Virus record (IMG/VR): IMGVR_UViG_3300028027_000080
Coordinates: 1-48,637 of that record
Source of the DNA: a virus
Direction: 5' to 3' (one strand)
Length of the DNA: 48,637 bases
Below are positions 6,916-15,972 of this stretch, one piece after another. The notes below the pieces were generated by a model, which worked only from the letters and a program-made list of their open reading frames with translations, was not told the DNA's origin and did no database searches. A program made the position numbers and the translations under genes. Within the stretch, counting starts at the first letter, position 1; each line of letters begins with the position of its first letter.

Positions 6916-7977
6916 CTACTTTGACAGCTCGTAGAAGCCTTTGCCCCAAAGCCCCTGCAGGCGAGTGAAGTACTTCTCGTACCTAAGCCCAACCGCGTCT
7001 AGTCCATAGCGGTCTTTTGAGTACTTGCTAATCGCGGCCCTATCTAAGGTCTTAACCTGCTCAGTTGCGTCAGCGAACTCTTGCATGGTGTGACAGCGGA
7101 ATCCCGTCACTCCATCAATGACGGTTTCGGTAAAAGCGCCCCAGTCTGTGGAAATAATTGGGGACCCACAAGCCATCGCTTCGATAGCAACTGTCCCAAA
7201 AGGCTCCACGTAAATAGTCGGGGTAAAAGTGGCAATTGCGCCCCCCATGAGCTTGGCTCGCTCTTCTGTCCCCACAACGCCGACATACTCCCCATAATCG
7301 GGCGCAGAACCCTGTCCAGCGACCACCAGACGCTTTCCTAGGGCCTTACAGGTGTCAACTGCAATCTGATAGCCCTTACGCTCAATAAGGCGTCCTATGA
7401 AGAGATAGTAGTCATCCGGCTCTTCTTGTAGGGGAAAGTCCTTAATGTCGATGTAACTCGGTATTACCGTGTCATAGAACTTGCCGTCAAGTGCATGGGG
7501 GTCGGTCACCTTGGACCCGTAGCAGGAGTGCATCCACGCATAAGACTCAAATACTTTGTAGGGGGCAAATGAGCCACCATAGCCAATTCCGAACTCCACG
7601 CTCAACTCATCAGGGAAAGCATCAGCTATCGGCTTGGAGGCAAAACCGGCGATAAGGCAAATAAAGTCCTTGTGTTCTAGTCGCTCTTGAATTCCCCTAA
7701 TGACATTGATATTGAAGTTCACCCAATGTGGAAGGTTCCAGTCAAACGATGCAGCCGAGTAGTGATTTGGACCGACTGCCTCTAAACGCTGTTCTTCGGT
7801 AATACAGGTTATGTGCTCGTCGCAGGGGGCTTCGTTGAACTCGCCACCGTACAGAAACACGGTATGTCCGAGGTCCTTCATCATGATGCAGAACTTACGG
7901 ACTTTCTCCGTATAGGCACACGCCGTGAATTCTTCGGTCGTATTGGTGTGAGGCAGGGAAACTACATGAAATCTCAT
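6916..7977 (-). CDS. Glycosyltransferase, GT4 family
   Basis: 353 residues with the GT-B, GT4 layout. The nucleotide-sugar half contains FIGRLIERKG (193-202) and the EX7E motif VEPFGTVAIEAM (Glu258, Glu266), followed by ACGSPIISTDWGAFTE. The N-terminal acceptor half begins MRFHVVSLPHTNTT. The enzyme would transfer a sugar from an activated donor with retention of configuration. The acceptor is not evident. It stands alone between the glycine-rich fibre and a collagen-like fibre, so glycosylation of fibre Thr residues, virion proteins or host wall polymers are all possible. It has no membrane segment, and its sequence looks more G+C-rich than the fibre genes beside it, hinting at separate acquisition. 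Confidence 0.88.
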   Translation of the reverse strand: MRFHVVSLPHTNTTEEFTACAYTEKVRKFCIMMKDLGHTVFLYGGEFNEAPCDEHITCITEEQRLEAVGPNHYSAASFDWNLPHWVNFNINVIRGIQERLEHKDFICLIAGFASKPIADAFPDELSVEFGIGYGGSFAPYKVFESYAWMHSCYGSKVTDPHALDGKFYDTVIPSYIDIKDFPLQEEPDDYYLFIGRLIERKGYQIAVDTCKALGKRLVVAGQGSAPDYGEYVGVVGTEERAKLMGGAIATFTPTIYVEPFGTVAIEAMACGSPIISTDWGAFTETVIDGVTGFRCHTMQEFADATEQVKTLDRAAISKYSKDRYGLDAVGLRYEKYFTRLQGLWGKGFYELSK

Positions 7978-8016
7978 GCCGAAATACTAGCAAGGTTTTC
8001 TTTTGTTGGGGATTAT

Positions 8017-9558
8017 TTAGGCTGCGAACTCTTGAATAGTAAGTGAAAAGTTCAATGGACCACCAGTATTTCTAGGGCAAACTACTTGCCCACTTGCACC
8101 CTTTACATATGTCCTAATATTAGAAATAGACGAAGATGCAGTATAGGAATTTATTGACCTGAATGTATAGTAAGGAAACTCATTATAGGTGACAGTGTTA
8201 GTGGAATCACTAAAGGAAAACTGGTCAACGCCATTAATAGAGAAGCCAATCTGCATAGCGTCAGACGATGTGTTTAATTCATACGCCACACCAACTGTAA
8301 TCAGTAAATAAGAAGTAGCGAGAGGGTTGGTTGTGTAGGTGGCTATGTTGTCAAGTGTGTCGCCAGTTGCCGCATAAATTTTTTGAGTCAACGATAACTG
8401 ATTGCTATAAATCTTTAGAGGCTGCCCTGAATATATTGCATTAGGAGCGAGAAGGTTTGTTGCTACCCCAGCACCAGCAGCGGCGATATCAATGTATGCA
8501 CCGCGAGCAGTCCCACCTTGCTCAAAAAATCGTAGACGGTTCTGCCAAACATCAATAGTCACTCCACCATTAATGGTTGTATTGGTGGCTGCTTTGTTTA
8601 AGAAAAGTTCTCCACCTTCGTCTCCTGCCGAAACAGTGGAACTAATTTTCCCCCCAACAGAAAAATCTGTTCCGTCATATGCAAGACCAGAAGAACCAGT
8701 CGGGTTGTTGGAGCCGTTTTTATAAATTACTTGATTGGCCGTTCCGCTAACAGGTCCAGTCGGTCCAGTCGGTCCTGTAACTCCAGTTGGACCAGTAGAA
8801 ACTGGGAAATATGTAACAGAAACATCTTCGTTAAAAGAGGAAGAAGCAAAAGTAACGGGGTCTTCATAATACCCAAAAGATAATTCTAAAAATCTTGCAG
8901 AATCCCAAACATTGAAATTTGAAACATCAATAGTGTAGATAGAACCAGTAATATCTGGAATAGAAGCCAATGTAAACATTGCTACATCACCAGTGCTGTT
9001 GGAAATAAATAACTGACCGCCAATGCTCCACTGACTAATCCAACTGGTGTTAAGAGTTGAATTCTTTGAATTAGCATGAATTTTTATTTCAGTAACATTG
9101 TTAAAGTAAGCACTGTTAAAGACGATTTGTCCAGCAGTAGGGGTTGCATAGTTGTTGTAGTTGTAAACATATTTAACTCCTCCTCCTCCGTCTGCGCCAG
9201 TCGGGCCTGTTGCTCCAGTGGGTCCTTCTGGACCAGCTGGGCCTTCTACGCCAGGTTCTCCAGGCATACCAGGTGCCCCTTCTGCGCCTACTGCACCTGC
9301 TGCACCTTCTGGACCTGTAGCACCAGTCGGACCTGTTGCGCCATCTACTCCACCTAGCCCACCAGTACCAGCCTCGCCAGGAACACCACTAGGACCTGTT
9401 ACTCCAGTTGCCCCAGCAGGACCTGTGGCTCCAGTTGGACCCTGAACGCCACCGACTCCGACATTTAGCGCCCACTTACCGTCAGTAAAAGTCCAAGTTT
9501 TGCCATCTACAGTGTGATTAGTTCCCGGCGCAGGGGAGTTGGGAAAATCAATAGCCAT
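8017..9558 (-). CDS. Collagen-like tail fibre A
   Basis: 513 residues. Residues 1-33 ([20 protein letters not shown]...) are a fibre N-terminal attachment module of the type ending [12 protein letters not shown], shared with the gene at 12611-13606. Residues about 38-125 are Gly-X-Y triplets rich in Gly-Pro-Thr and Gly-Ala-Thr. A beta domain (about 128-250) and a second short collagen segment (about 253-270) follow, then a C-terminal globular region with a '[21 protein letters not shown]' -like fibre domain and a TNF/C1q-like sandwich that probably trimerises and binds receptor. The -10-like box TATAAT lies exactly 7 bases before the ATG. Confidence 0.85.
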   Translation of the reverse strand: MAIDFPNSPAPGTNHTVDGKTWTFTDGKWALNVGVGGVQGPTGATGPAGATGVTGPSGVPGEAGTGGLGGVDGATGPTGATGPEGAAGAVGAEGAPGMPGEPGVEGPAGPEGPTGATGPTGADGGGGVKYVYNYNNYATPTAGQIVFNSAYFNNVTEIKIHANSKNSTLNTSWISQWSIGGQLFISNSTGDVAMFTLASIPDITGSIYTIDVSNFNVWDSARFLELSFGYYEDPVTFASSSFNEDVSVTYFPVSTGPTGVTGPTGPTGPVSGTANQVIYKNGSNNPTGSSGLAYDGTDFSVGGKISSTVSAGDEGGELFLNKAATNTTINGGVTIDVWQNRLRFFEQGGTARGAYIDIAAAGAGVATNLLAPNAIYSGQPLKIYSNQLSLTQKIYAATGDTLDNIATYTTNPLATSYLLITVGVAYELNTSSDAMQIGFSINGVDQFSFSDSTNTVTYNEFPYYTFRSINSYTASSSISNIRTYVKGASGQVVCPRNTGGPLNFSLTIQEFAA

Positions 9559-9565
9559 AGCGCCT

Positions 9566-9571
9566 ATTATA
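9566..9571 (-). promoter_or_regulatory. TATAAT box 7 bases before fibre A start
   Basis: On the minus strand the sequence reads TTAGGTATAATAGGCGCTATGG: a perfect -10 hexamer, then 7 bases, then the ATG. Transcription would begin at or within a base or two of the start codon, giving a leaderless message, a mode common in Actinobacteria. There is no good -35 box; AGG inside the spacer could alternatively act as a weak ribosome binding site. Confidence 0.4.
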
Positions 9572-9584
9572 CCTAACGCGGCTT

Positions 9585-9619
9585 ATGTACTAAGAACCAC
9601 CGAGTTGTAGCTTAGGTGG
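9585..9619 (-). terminator. Possible terminator hairpin after the acyltransferase-like gene
   Basis: On the minus strand CCACC and GGTGG form a 5-bp stem around a 12-base loop, starting at the end of the gene at 9612-10259, followed by TTCTT. This is a weak intrinsic-terminator-like arrangement, and it sits just ahead of the fibre A promoter-like box. Confidence 0.25.
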
Positions 9620-10259
9620 CTGGGTTTACGGAGCCTATGCGCGGTGATATTCGGTCGTTGTCCGTAGGGTATATTTCTCGCAACTTTTCACCGTCTGCCG
9701 TAGTGACGGCACCACCATAAATAACTTTGCCAGGACTAAATCCGTAACATGCGTTCACTACGTCACATACGCCGAACATCATTACCGAAATCCTCTTACG
9801 TCGCCAATTTGGAGCTGTAGCAATCTGCTGAATCATTGGGTCTCCGGCACGCCAGTTAATCATCCCGGCCCATGTAGACATGTATTCCTTCTCAAGAACT
9901 CGAGAAGCTTCCGCGCCCTCCAGTACGGTTCCCCAGGGGTATCTATCGTCAGCAAACCCAAGAAGGATTAAATGGGCAGGCTGAATGTGTCGACCGTCTA
10001 GAAGAACAAACCACATTTTTACTACTTCGTCTTCAGAACCAAAGACTTCCTCGCGGTAATACTTAACTACCAAACGGCCTTCAGAATCAACTTCTCCCCA
10101 GCCCCACTCGGTTAGGTCTTCGGTAGGCAGCTCTTCGCTAGTCGTGTACCACCTTTTTGGGGGTGGTCTCATGCCGGCCGAAAGCCAGCGAATATCAAAG
10201 AAGCTATCGCTTAACTTATTTCCAGTATCAAGCGCAAATGTTGAAGGTAGTTTTGCCAT
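9612..10259 (-). CDS. Hypothetical protein, possible GNAT-like acyltransferase
   Basis: 215 residues. The C-terminal half has the look of GNAT motif A: a strand containing MINWRAGDPMIQ, then IATAPNWRRKRISVMMFGVCD, where the basic stretch followed by a helix could hold the acetyl-CoA pyrophosphate. The canonical Q/RxxGxG/A sequence is not perfect, so the assignment is tentative. The N-terminal half is Trp-rich and acidic. It stands between two fibre genes; if it is an acyltransferase it could modify fibre or host surface groups. It may equally be an unrelated structural protein. Confidence 0.45.
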   Translation of the reverse strand: MAKLPSTFALDTGNKLSDSFFDIRWLSAGMRPPPKRWYTTSEELPTEDLTEWGWGEVDSEGRLVVKYYREEVFGSEDEVVKMWFVLLDGRHIQPAHLILLGFADDRYPWGTVLEGAEASRVLEKEYMSTWAGMINWRAGDPMIQQIATAPNWRRKRISVMMFGVCDVVNACYGFSPGKVIYGGAVTTADGEKLREIYPTDNDRISPRIGSVNPAT

Positions 10260-10268
10260 GCGGCAAGA

Positions 10269-10958
10269 CTAGTCATTCCACCATGCTGTCCAGGGCTTAG
10301 CAGGAGCAGAAACTGCCGTTTCGTTGCTGACGCCAGTGTAAGCAACCGAGATTGTGACCTTTGCATCATTCTCATAGCCTGTCCAGTCGCCGCCATCTGA
10401 ATAAACAAAAAGTTGAAGAATTTCGTCGGTGTTCATAACGGCAACATCTGCGAGATAGGTATTTGCGTTGTACTCCGCTTCGTTCCAACTGTAGTTAATC
10501 GCATGTGCTTTATCGATAGGCGTTGCGGCTGTACTGCGAAGGTCAAGTACGCCATTGCCAAAGTATGGCTGTGTCCCAAATGCACCAAATTTGCCAATTC
10601 CTTCATCTGGGTTTCCAAGCCACATTGTTGGCTTCAGTTCGTCAGTCACTGAGCCGTCATAGCCAACATCCTCAAAGCCAAACATCCAATCTGATGGATT
10701 ATCGTACTGGCTATGCTGTGTCTTGGAGTTTTTGGTCTTGATTGCTGCAAGGCGGAGCAGTCGTTCGGTTGTATCAACATTAACAGTTTGCTCGTCACCT
10801 TGCCAAAGACCTGCCGTTGCTCCATAAACCTGCTGAGTGGTGAACCAAATTGACTCAATCTTGACACGGAATGGGAAAGACACATTCAGGTAAGAAGGGT
10901 CGCTCTGCCTTACTGTCCAGTCGTAGTTGACGATTGATGGTGCGATGATTCCAGACAT
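10269..10958 (-). CDS. Hypothetical virion protein, 229 residues
   Basis: A beta-rich protein with no signal or membrane segment: a leader (MSGIIAPSIVNYDW), Trp- and Tyr-rich middle and a C-terminal ATVSVAYTGVS-like strand before WTAWWND. The composition and the position between fibre genes suggest a virion or fibre-attached protein, but no family is recognised. An AGGAG ribosome binding site precedes the ATG. It appears to be the first gene after a promoter-like gap, so it may head a transcript running through the acyltransferase-like gene. Confidence 0.6.
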   Translation of the reverse strand: MSGIIAPSIVNYDWTVRQSDPSYLNVSFPFRVKIESIWFTTQQVYGATAGLWQGDEQTVNVDTTERLLRLAAIKTKNSKTQHSQYDNPSDWMFGFEDVGYDGSVTDELKPTMWLGNPDEGIGKFGAFGTQPYFGNGVLDLRSTAATPIDKAHAINYSWNEAEYNANTYLADVAVMNTDEILQLFVYSDGGDWTGYENDAKVTISVAYTGVSNETAVSAPAKPWTAWWND

Positions 10959-10991
10959 TGTTTCTCCTAGAAAGAGTTAGGGTTCCCGAAC

Positions 10992-11032
10992 ATTATGACA
11001 TATATTGTTTGATTTTTAGAGTACAAAAAATC
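10992..11032 (-). promoter_or_regulatory. Extended -10 promoter candidate and A/T inverted repeat
   Basis: The 78-base gap is one of the largest in the window. On the minus strand it holds TGTCATAATG, an extended -10 (TGn plus CATAAT at 10992-10997), about 34 bases before the ATG. Immediately upstream is an A/T-rich 7-bp inverted repeat, GATTTTT / AAAAATC (11011-11017 and 11026-11032), which could end the transcript of the preceding gene. No -35 box is evident. Confidence 0.35.
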
Positions 11033-11036
11033 TACA

Positions 11037-12610
11037 TTAGTAGTAATAAGTGTCGGTCCTGGATGCAGGGACATAATCCTGCCTGCTGCTGACGTTCCAT
11101 CGCTGTTGCGAGCCTGTTATGTTTACCCTAACTCTAATTCTTTGGTCAGGACTTGTTGACCATGTGGCAATAGAGCCGGCCCCCCTGACTCGTATTCTTC
11201 CTCCTCCTGGTGCCGTTCCGATACTTACGTCTGGAACATTCCAGCCAAGGCTTCGTATGGTCGTCCCAGAGTTGTTGGAAAAAGGTGCTTGCAAGCAGTT
11301 TATTGAACTATCAGTATTGGCCGTTGTTGACGTACCGGAAAAATCAACTAAAAAGTTTCTAGAGGAAGTAGTTATGTTTACACCGGTAATAACAACCCAA
11401 GCTTCTATGTCAAGAGAAGAAATAGAGTATCTTCTTTGACCGTCAGAATAAGGGCCAGTATTTCCAACTCCAGGTATTGCGTAGACTGATGTCTGACTAA
11501 ATCCATTTCCGGTTACAGTAAAAGTTCCGGTCACATCACTATAAGATTCGTTCCCACCCCAACTGCTTGTATCTACTGTTACGTAGTATGAAGTATCAAC
11601 AACGACATTATAGGACTGGGTTGCTGTTGTTACAACAGAAGCTTCCGCACTGTCTACATAGTCACCGTCAGTGTTCCACGTTCTTGTGAATACATAGTAT
11701 GTTTCACTTGCCAACAATGTCCTGTACGAACCCCAGGACGAAGAATAAAGCGTGCTGATTGTCCACGTCTTTCCGGCACCTGAGTTTGTTGTATTTAAAT
11801 AAGCACTGTTGGCGTTATAGCTATACGCATAGCCAGAAAGTTTTATGTACGTTTCCGTGTTGGAAAATCCACTACATGCAAGAGGATTGTAGGTTACCGA
11901 AAACTGTCTAGCCCCCGAACCGCTTCCGGATGCTGGCTGAGTGGGTGAAATAGCTGCAAGAGTTGGTGTTGATGGGGTTCCAAAGTTTGGCGTAACCGAT
12001 GAAGAGGTAGCAACAGTTCCAGCACCCACAGCATTGTTTGCGGTAACTCTAATTTTATATGAACGAGCCGTAGCCGCAGAGTTGTTTCTGACCGTAAAGG
12101 AAACACCGCTTGCCTGAGAGCCTCGATTAACCCATGCCTCAGCGTTTAATTGGGTTTCTACCGTGTATGAAGTTATCGCAGTTCCCCCATCGCTTGTTGG
12201 GGCTGCCCATGTTGCTGATATGGTTCGGTCAGATGCAGTTGCAGAAAGGCTCGTTACCACACTGGGGGTAGTTACTGGAACAAACGACGAGGATATTGAC
12301 GAGTACTGACTCGGCCCTACCGTATTAACGGCAGCCACCCTGAAGTAATAAGCGGTGCCGTTTGTTAAACCAGTAACCGTTGTTGAAGTATTGGACGAAA
12401 CTCCGTCACTAAACGTTGTTACCGAAGATGCAAAAGTGGCAGAGGTTGAGTACTGAATTATGTAGTCGGTTATGTTTGTGTATCCAGTAAATACCGGAGC
12501 GGTCCACGAAAGAGAAACCTGAGTATTGCCAGCAGTTCCCGTTACGGATGTAGGAGGATTTGGTGCTGTATAAAAAACACTACTAGCTACGGTTCCTCGG
12601 CGGATGGCCA

Positions 12611-12611
<1 letters not shown>
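11037..12611 (-). CDS. Fibronectin type III tail fibre / adhesin
   Basis: 524 residues. Two clear fibronectin III domains: PNPPTSVTGTAGNTQVSLSW (from about 17) and a second at about 115-208 (PSVVTSLSATASDRTISATW). A third FnIII-like domain follows at about 210-330. The last 170 residues form a beta domain containing EAWVVITGVNI, RIRVRGAGSI and DQRIRVRVNITG that is clearly paralogous to the end of the Ig-like protein at 28504-30519. FnIII modules are common in phage tail fibres and bind surface carbohydrates weakly. The start is coupled to the stop of the collagen-like gene at 12611. Confidence 0.8.
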
Positions 12612-13606
<995 letters not shown>

Positions 13607-13613
13607 GTTGGCA

Positions 13614-13636
13614 ATTATACCCCAAGATGCTTGAGG
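13614..13636 (-). promoter_or_regulatory. TATAAT box before fibre B, abutting a 7-bp hairpin
   Basis: On the minus strand TATAAT (13614-13619) stands 7 bases before the fibre B ATG. Directly upstream is an inverted repeat CCTCAAG - CAT - CTTGGGG (13620-13636) with a 7-bp stem (one G-U). The hairpin ends the transcript side of the upstream membrane gene, or would be part of a switch; its T-poor tail makes a classical terminator doubtful. The upstream GGTGGTT at about 13643 is also found ahead of fibre A at a similar distance. Confidence 0.4.
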
Positions 13637-13639
13637 GTC

Positions 13640-13891
13640 CTAAAACCACCAGAAGTGTTTAAGGATGGAAAGACTAGCCAAAACCACCCAAAGTACATTG
13701 AAGAGAATAATTGTTGGGAGGGTTTTTTCAGTTGAAGACCAAATGAGAGCAATGCTTGAAGCAATAGCAAATATGTAAACCCACCACCACTGGTAGCCAA
13801 AAAGCAAACCAGGAAAAATAATGGCAATCTTGGTGGCAAAACCCCAGGCCTCTACAATGTTTGGCTTAGTCCAATAACCCTTGTGGGACAT
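13640..13891 (-). CDS. Small three-helix membrane protein (83 residues)
   Basis: I start at the ATG at 13889-13891 (MSHKGYW...), which has an AGGA ribosome binding site; the frame is open further upstream but without support. Three hydrophobic segments are visible: TKIAIIFPGLLFG (about 15-27), WVYIFAIASSIALIW (about 32-46) and LPTIILFNVLWVVLA (about 53-67), ending KHFWWF. The pattern, including the aromatic PNIVEAWG start, recalls PnuC-type or SemiSWEET-like small transport modules, but the evidence is thin. It is the last gene of the halogenase cassette and overlaps its upstream neighbour by 26 bases. Confidence 0.6.
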   Translation of the reverse strand: MSHKGYWTKPNIVEAWGFATKIAIIFPGLLFGYQWWWVYIFAIASSIALIWSSTEKTLPTIILFNVLWVVLASLSILKHFWWF

Positions 13892-14078
13892 CGTCCTGGT
13901 TGCTGTTATTACTTTTTTCAGCATCCCTACGTGCCTCTTTCTCTTTTGCAATTAAGTAATATACGAATCTTATAGAGGCTCCACCAAGAAAGTGAAGTTT
14001 CCAGTGAAAGGCTTCCCACTCTTTAGGAGTGTTTGGGAGAGTCAAATTGTCTGTTCTCCCTATATATTCCTCAAACAT
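13866..14078 (-). CDS. Hypothetical protein (70 residues)
   Basis: Start chosen at ATG 14076-14078 (MFEEYIGRTDN...), which overlaps the stop of the preceding 372-residue gene by 8 bases; earlier in-frame starts would run far into it. The product is helical, with a segment WKLHFLGGASIRFVYYLIA that is moderately hydrophobic, followed by a charged stretch KEKEARRDAEKSNNSN. It overlaps the membrane-protein gene downstream. No family recognised; it may form a pair with that membrane protein. Confidence 0.55.
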   Translation of the reverse strand: MFEEYIGRTDNLTLPNTPKEWEAFHWKLHFLGGASIRFVYYLIAKEKEARRDAEKSNNSNQDDVPQGLLD

Positions 14079-15189
14079 TTTGATTATACGCCATATAGGA
14101 AAGAAATGCCTTTCTGGCTTTGTAAGTGTCGGCGCGACCCAGTTTTTCTGAATTGTATATATTTGGATATTCAATTAAAGCCAACGCCTGTTCCGGAGTA
14201 ATGCTTTCATCGTCAACATCTAAAAGCGCACAATACGCATAGGCGCTTGTTTCAATGGAAGTTTTTTCTTCTTCCAGCACTGTTGGGTCAATATTTACTT
14301 CTTCTGGATACTGTGCTACTAATGAGTTCAAAGATGTATAACGAACCTTCTTTCGCAACCATGCATTAAGTAGCGGGCTAATAGTTGTTGTTTCCTCAAA
14401 CCCTGTTCGTGCATTGTCAACATTCTTTAGATATCTATAGAGAGGCATGTCTTCTTGATATTCGGAAATTTCGTCAATAATGTCTTGTCCAAGTTCTAGC
14501 GTTTCTAAAAAATTTCTAGCATCAAGCACAATTTCTTCATTAAGGCTAAAAGGCTCAGCAGCAAGAGAAGCCCATTCAACAACCAATTTCATTGCTCCCA
14601 TAAATGTCTTAGACATTCCAGCAACACAAGGCCAGTCTTGGTGTGAGGTGCCAGCACCTTCTATTGCAAAATATTCAATATGGGCTGCACCGCAGACGCT
14701 TAAAAACGGAATCATTGATTTAATGTTCTGCCCATTAACTACGTCTGGGTCTGAAACAGATGGTTTTACCCCGTCTGTAAGCTGGTATGGAAATACACCA
14801 TAAGAAGTTGTGTCGCATCGCTTGTCATATGAAATAATTGTAGGAACATGAGTTGCCATCAAATTAGGCATTGATACAGAATCTAAAATAGCATATACGT
14901 CATAAGTATTTATTTGTTTTTGATTAAACTGGTAATAAGTCGATTCATAAGTTGCCCACTGAACAATTGACTCATTGCCAGCAGATACCAGCACATAGTT
15001 GTACTCAGCTTTTGTTATGTCAAAATCTTTAAAGGCAATGATTGTTTTATCATCTGCCGTAAAAGCGTCATATTCTGTATATTCCATATCGCCATCTGGA
15101 TACCGTCTATAAAGCTTAAATGGTTCTAGCGATTCGTATACGTAGTAACAACCATAAAGTGCTGCATTGATTTGTGACGTGTTGTTCAT
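14071..15189 (-). CDS. Hypothetical protein of the halogenase cassette, 372 residues
   Basis: Not recognised. The product is soluble, acidic and Tyr-rich in the first 110 residues, with IPFLSVCGAAHIEYFAIEGAGTS in the middle and a helical C-terminus (from about 200). The C-terminal part has many charged residues and WLRKKVRYTSLN. The GAGG ribosome binding site upstream and the 2-base gap to the dUTPase/cupin-like gene show that it is cotranscribed with the halogenase genes. It may be a partner, substrate carrier or virion protein of that cassette. Confidence 0.6.
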   Translation of the reverse strand: MNNTSQINAALYGCYYVYESLEPFKLYRRYPDGDMEYTEYDAFTADDKTIIAFKDFDITKAEYNYVLVSAGNESIVQWATYESTYYQFNQKQINTYDVYAILDSVSMPNLMATHVPTIISYDKRCDTTSYGVFPYQLTDGVKPSVSDPDVVNGQNIKSMIPFLSVCGAAHIEYFAIEGAGTSHQDWPCVAGMSKTFMGAMKLVVEWASLAAEPFSLNEEIVLDARNFLETLELGQDIIDEISEYQEDMPLYRYLKNVDNARTGFEETTTISPLLNAWLRKKVRYTSLNSLVAQYPEEVNIDPTVLEEEKTSIETSAYAYCALLDVDDESITPEQALALIEYPNIYNSEKLGRADTYKARKAFLSYMAYNQNV

Positions 15190-15191
15190 AC

Positions 15192-15971
15192 TTAACCTCG
15201 TTTAAAGATTTTGTTAAAAATATTTTTATTGACTTTTTCTTCCTCTAAAGCCTTGTCTACTCGTATTTTTTCGCGCCTATATGGGCCTGCGGTGCCCTCA
15301 AATGGAGCAACGTGTCCCATTCCAAATCCAGTAGTAGCAACATACTTAAAGTACGATTCATCATTGAAATCAATTTTTTCAAAGTCTAAATTTCTCTTAA
15401 ACGGGATTAACTGAGCTAGCGATGTCCCTTGCCGTATGCCAAAAGCAGAGTCTGTGGTGATGTTTAGAACGATATTTGCAAGGTGATAAAAATCAGTATG
15501 AACTATCGCTGGGATTACTGAATAGTTTTCATTCGGTTCCCAGTAAATAGGCAAGACCAAGGTTGACCACCCTGGTGCTGTTTCAATACGCCATGGGTTC
15601 ACTATCTTTGGGTACTGACCGGTTTCCATTTTACGAACGCTTGTCATCGGGCACTGACCTGTTGATTCGTATGGAAATCCAGAAATATGATTTATCCCAG
15701 CGGCAGGATTAAATTCATCTCCACCAGTTTCCCAATTTCCATCTTCAGCAGGCCTGAATCTAAAATTTGTCCATGCTGGAAGTGTTACTCCAGCTGCAAG
15801 AAGGTCTATTGTCCCTGCACATTTACGAACAGAACCCTGATTCTTCCCAATCATTTTAAACCATGTTGGTGGGTTAGATATTGAGTTAACAAACGGAGGA
15901 CTCTCCATGAGACGGTTGTCTATAGGGGTGCAACGAATAGACCCCGGCTTTACCTTGGGCAGTTTTTTCAC
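15192..15971 (-). CDS. DUF6065-like protein (cupin/dUTPase-like fold), halogenase neighbour
   Basis: About 259 residues from a GTG at 15969-15971, preceded by GGA at good spacing; a TTG at 15992 would add 7 residues and overlap the halogenase by 20 bases. The protein has the run LVLPIYWEPNENYSVIPAI, then HTDFYHLANIVLN, and finally IRQGTSLAQLIPF. That last segment resembles the 'G..IAQLIPF' strand of trimeric dUTPase/dCTP deaminase folds, and the whole resembles the phage family known as DUF6065. The catalytic motifs of true dUTPases are not all present. Such proteins occur beside halogenases in phage and bacterial natural-product-like cassettes; the role here is unknown. Confidence 0.55.
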   Translation of the reverse strand: MKKLPKVKPGSIRCTPIDNRLMESPPFVNSISNPPTWFKMIGKNQGSVRKCAGTIDLLAAGVTLPAWTNFRFRPAEDGNWETGGDEFNPAAGINHISGFPYESTGQCPMTSVRKMETGQYPKIVNPWRIETAPGWSTLVLPIYWEPNENYSVIPAIVHTDFYHLANIVLNITTDSAFGIRQGTSLAQLIPFKRNLDFEKIDFNDESYFKYVATTGFGMGHVAPFEGTAGPYRREKIRVDKALEEEKVNKNIFNKIFKRG

Positions 15972-15972
15972 T

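Noticed and set aside
13892-13951. Longer N-terminus for the small membrane protein
   Set aside because: The upstream 20 residues (MQKRKRHVGML...) lie in the previous gene and lack a ribosome binding site, while the ATG at 13891 has AGGA.
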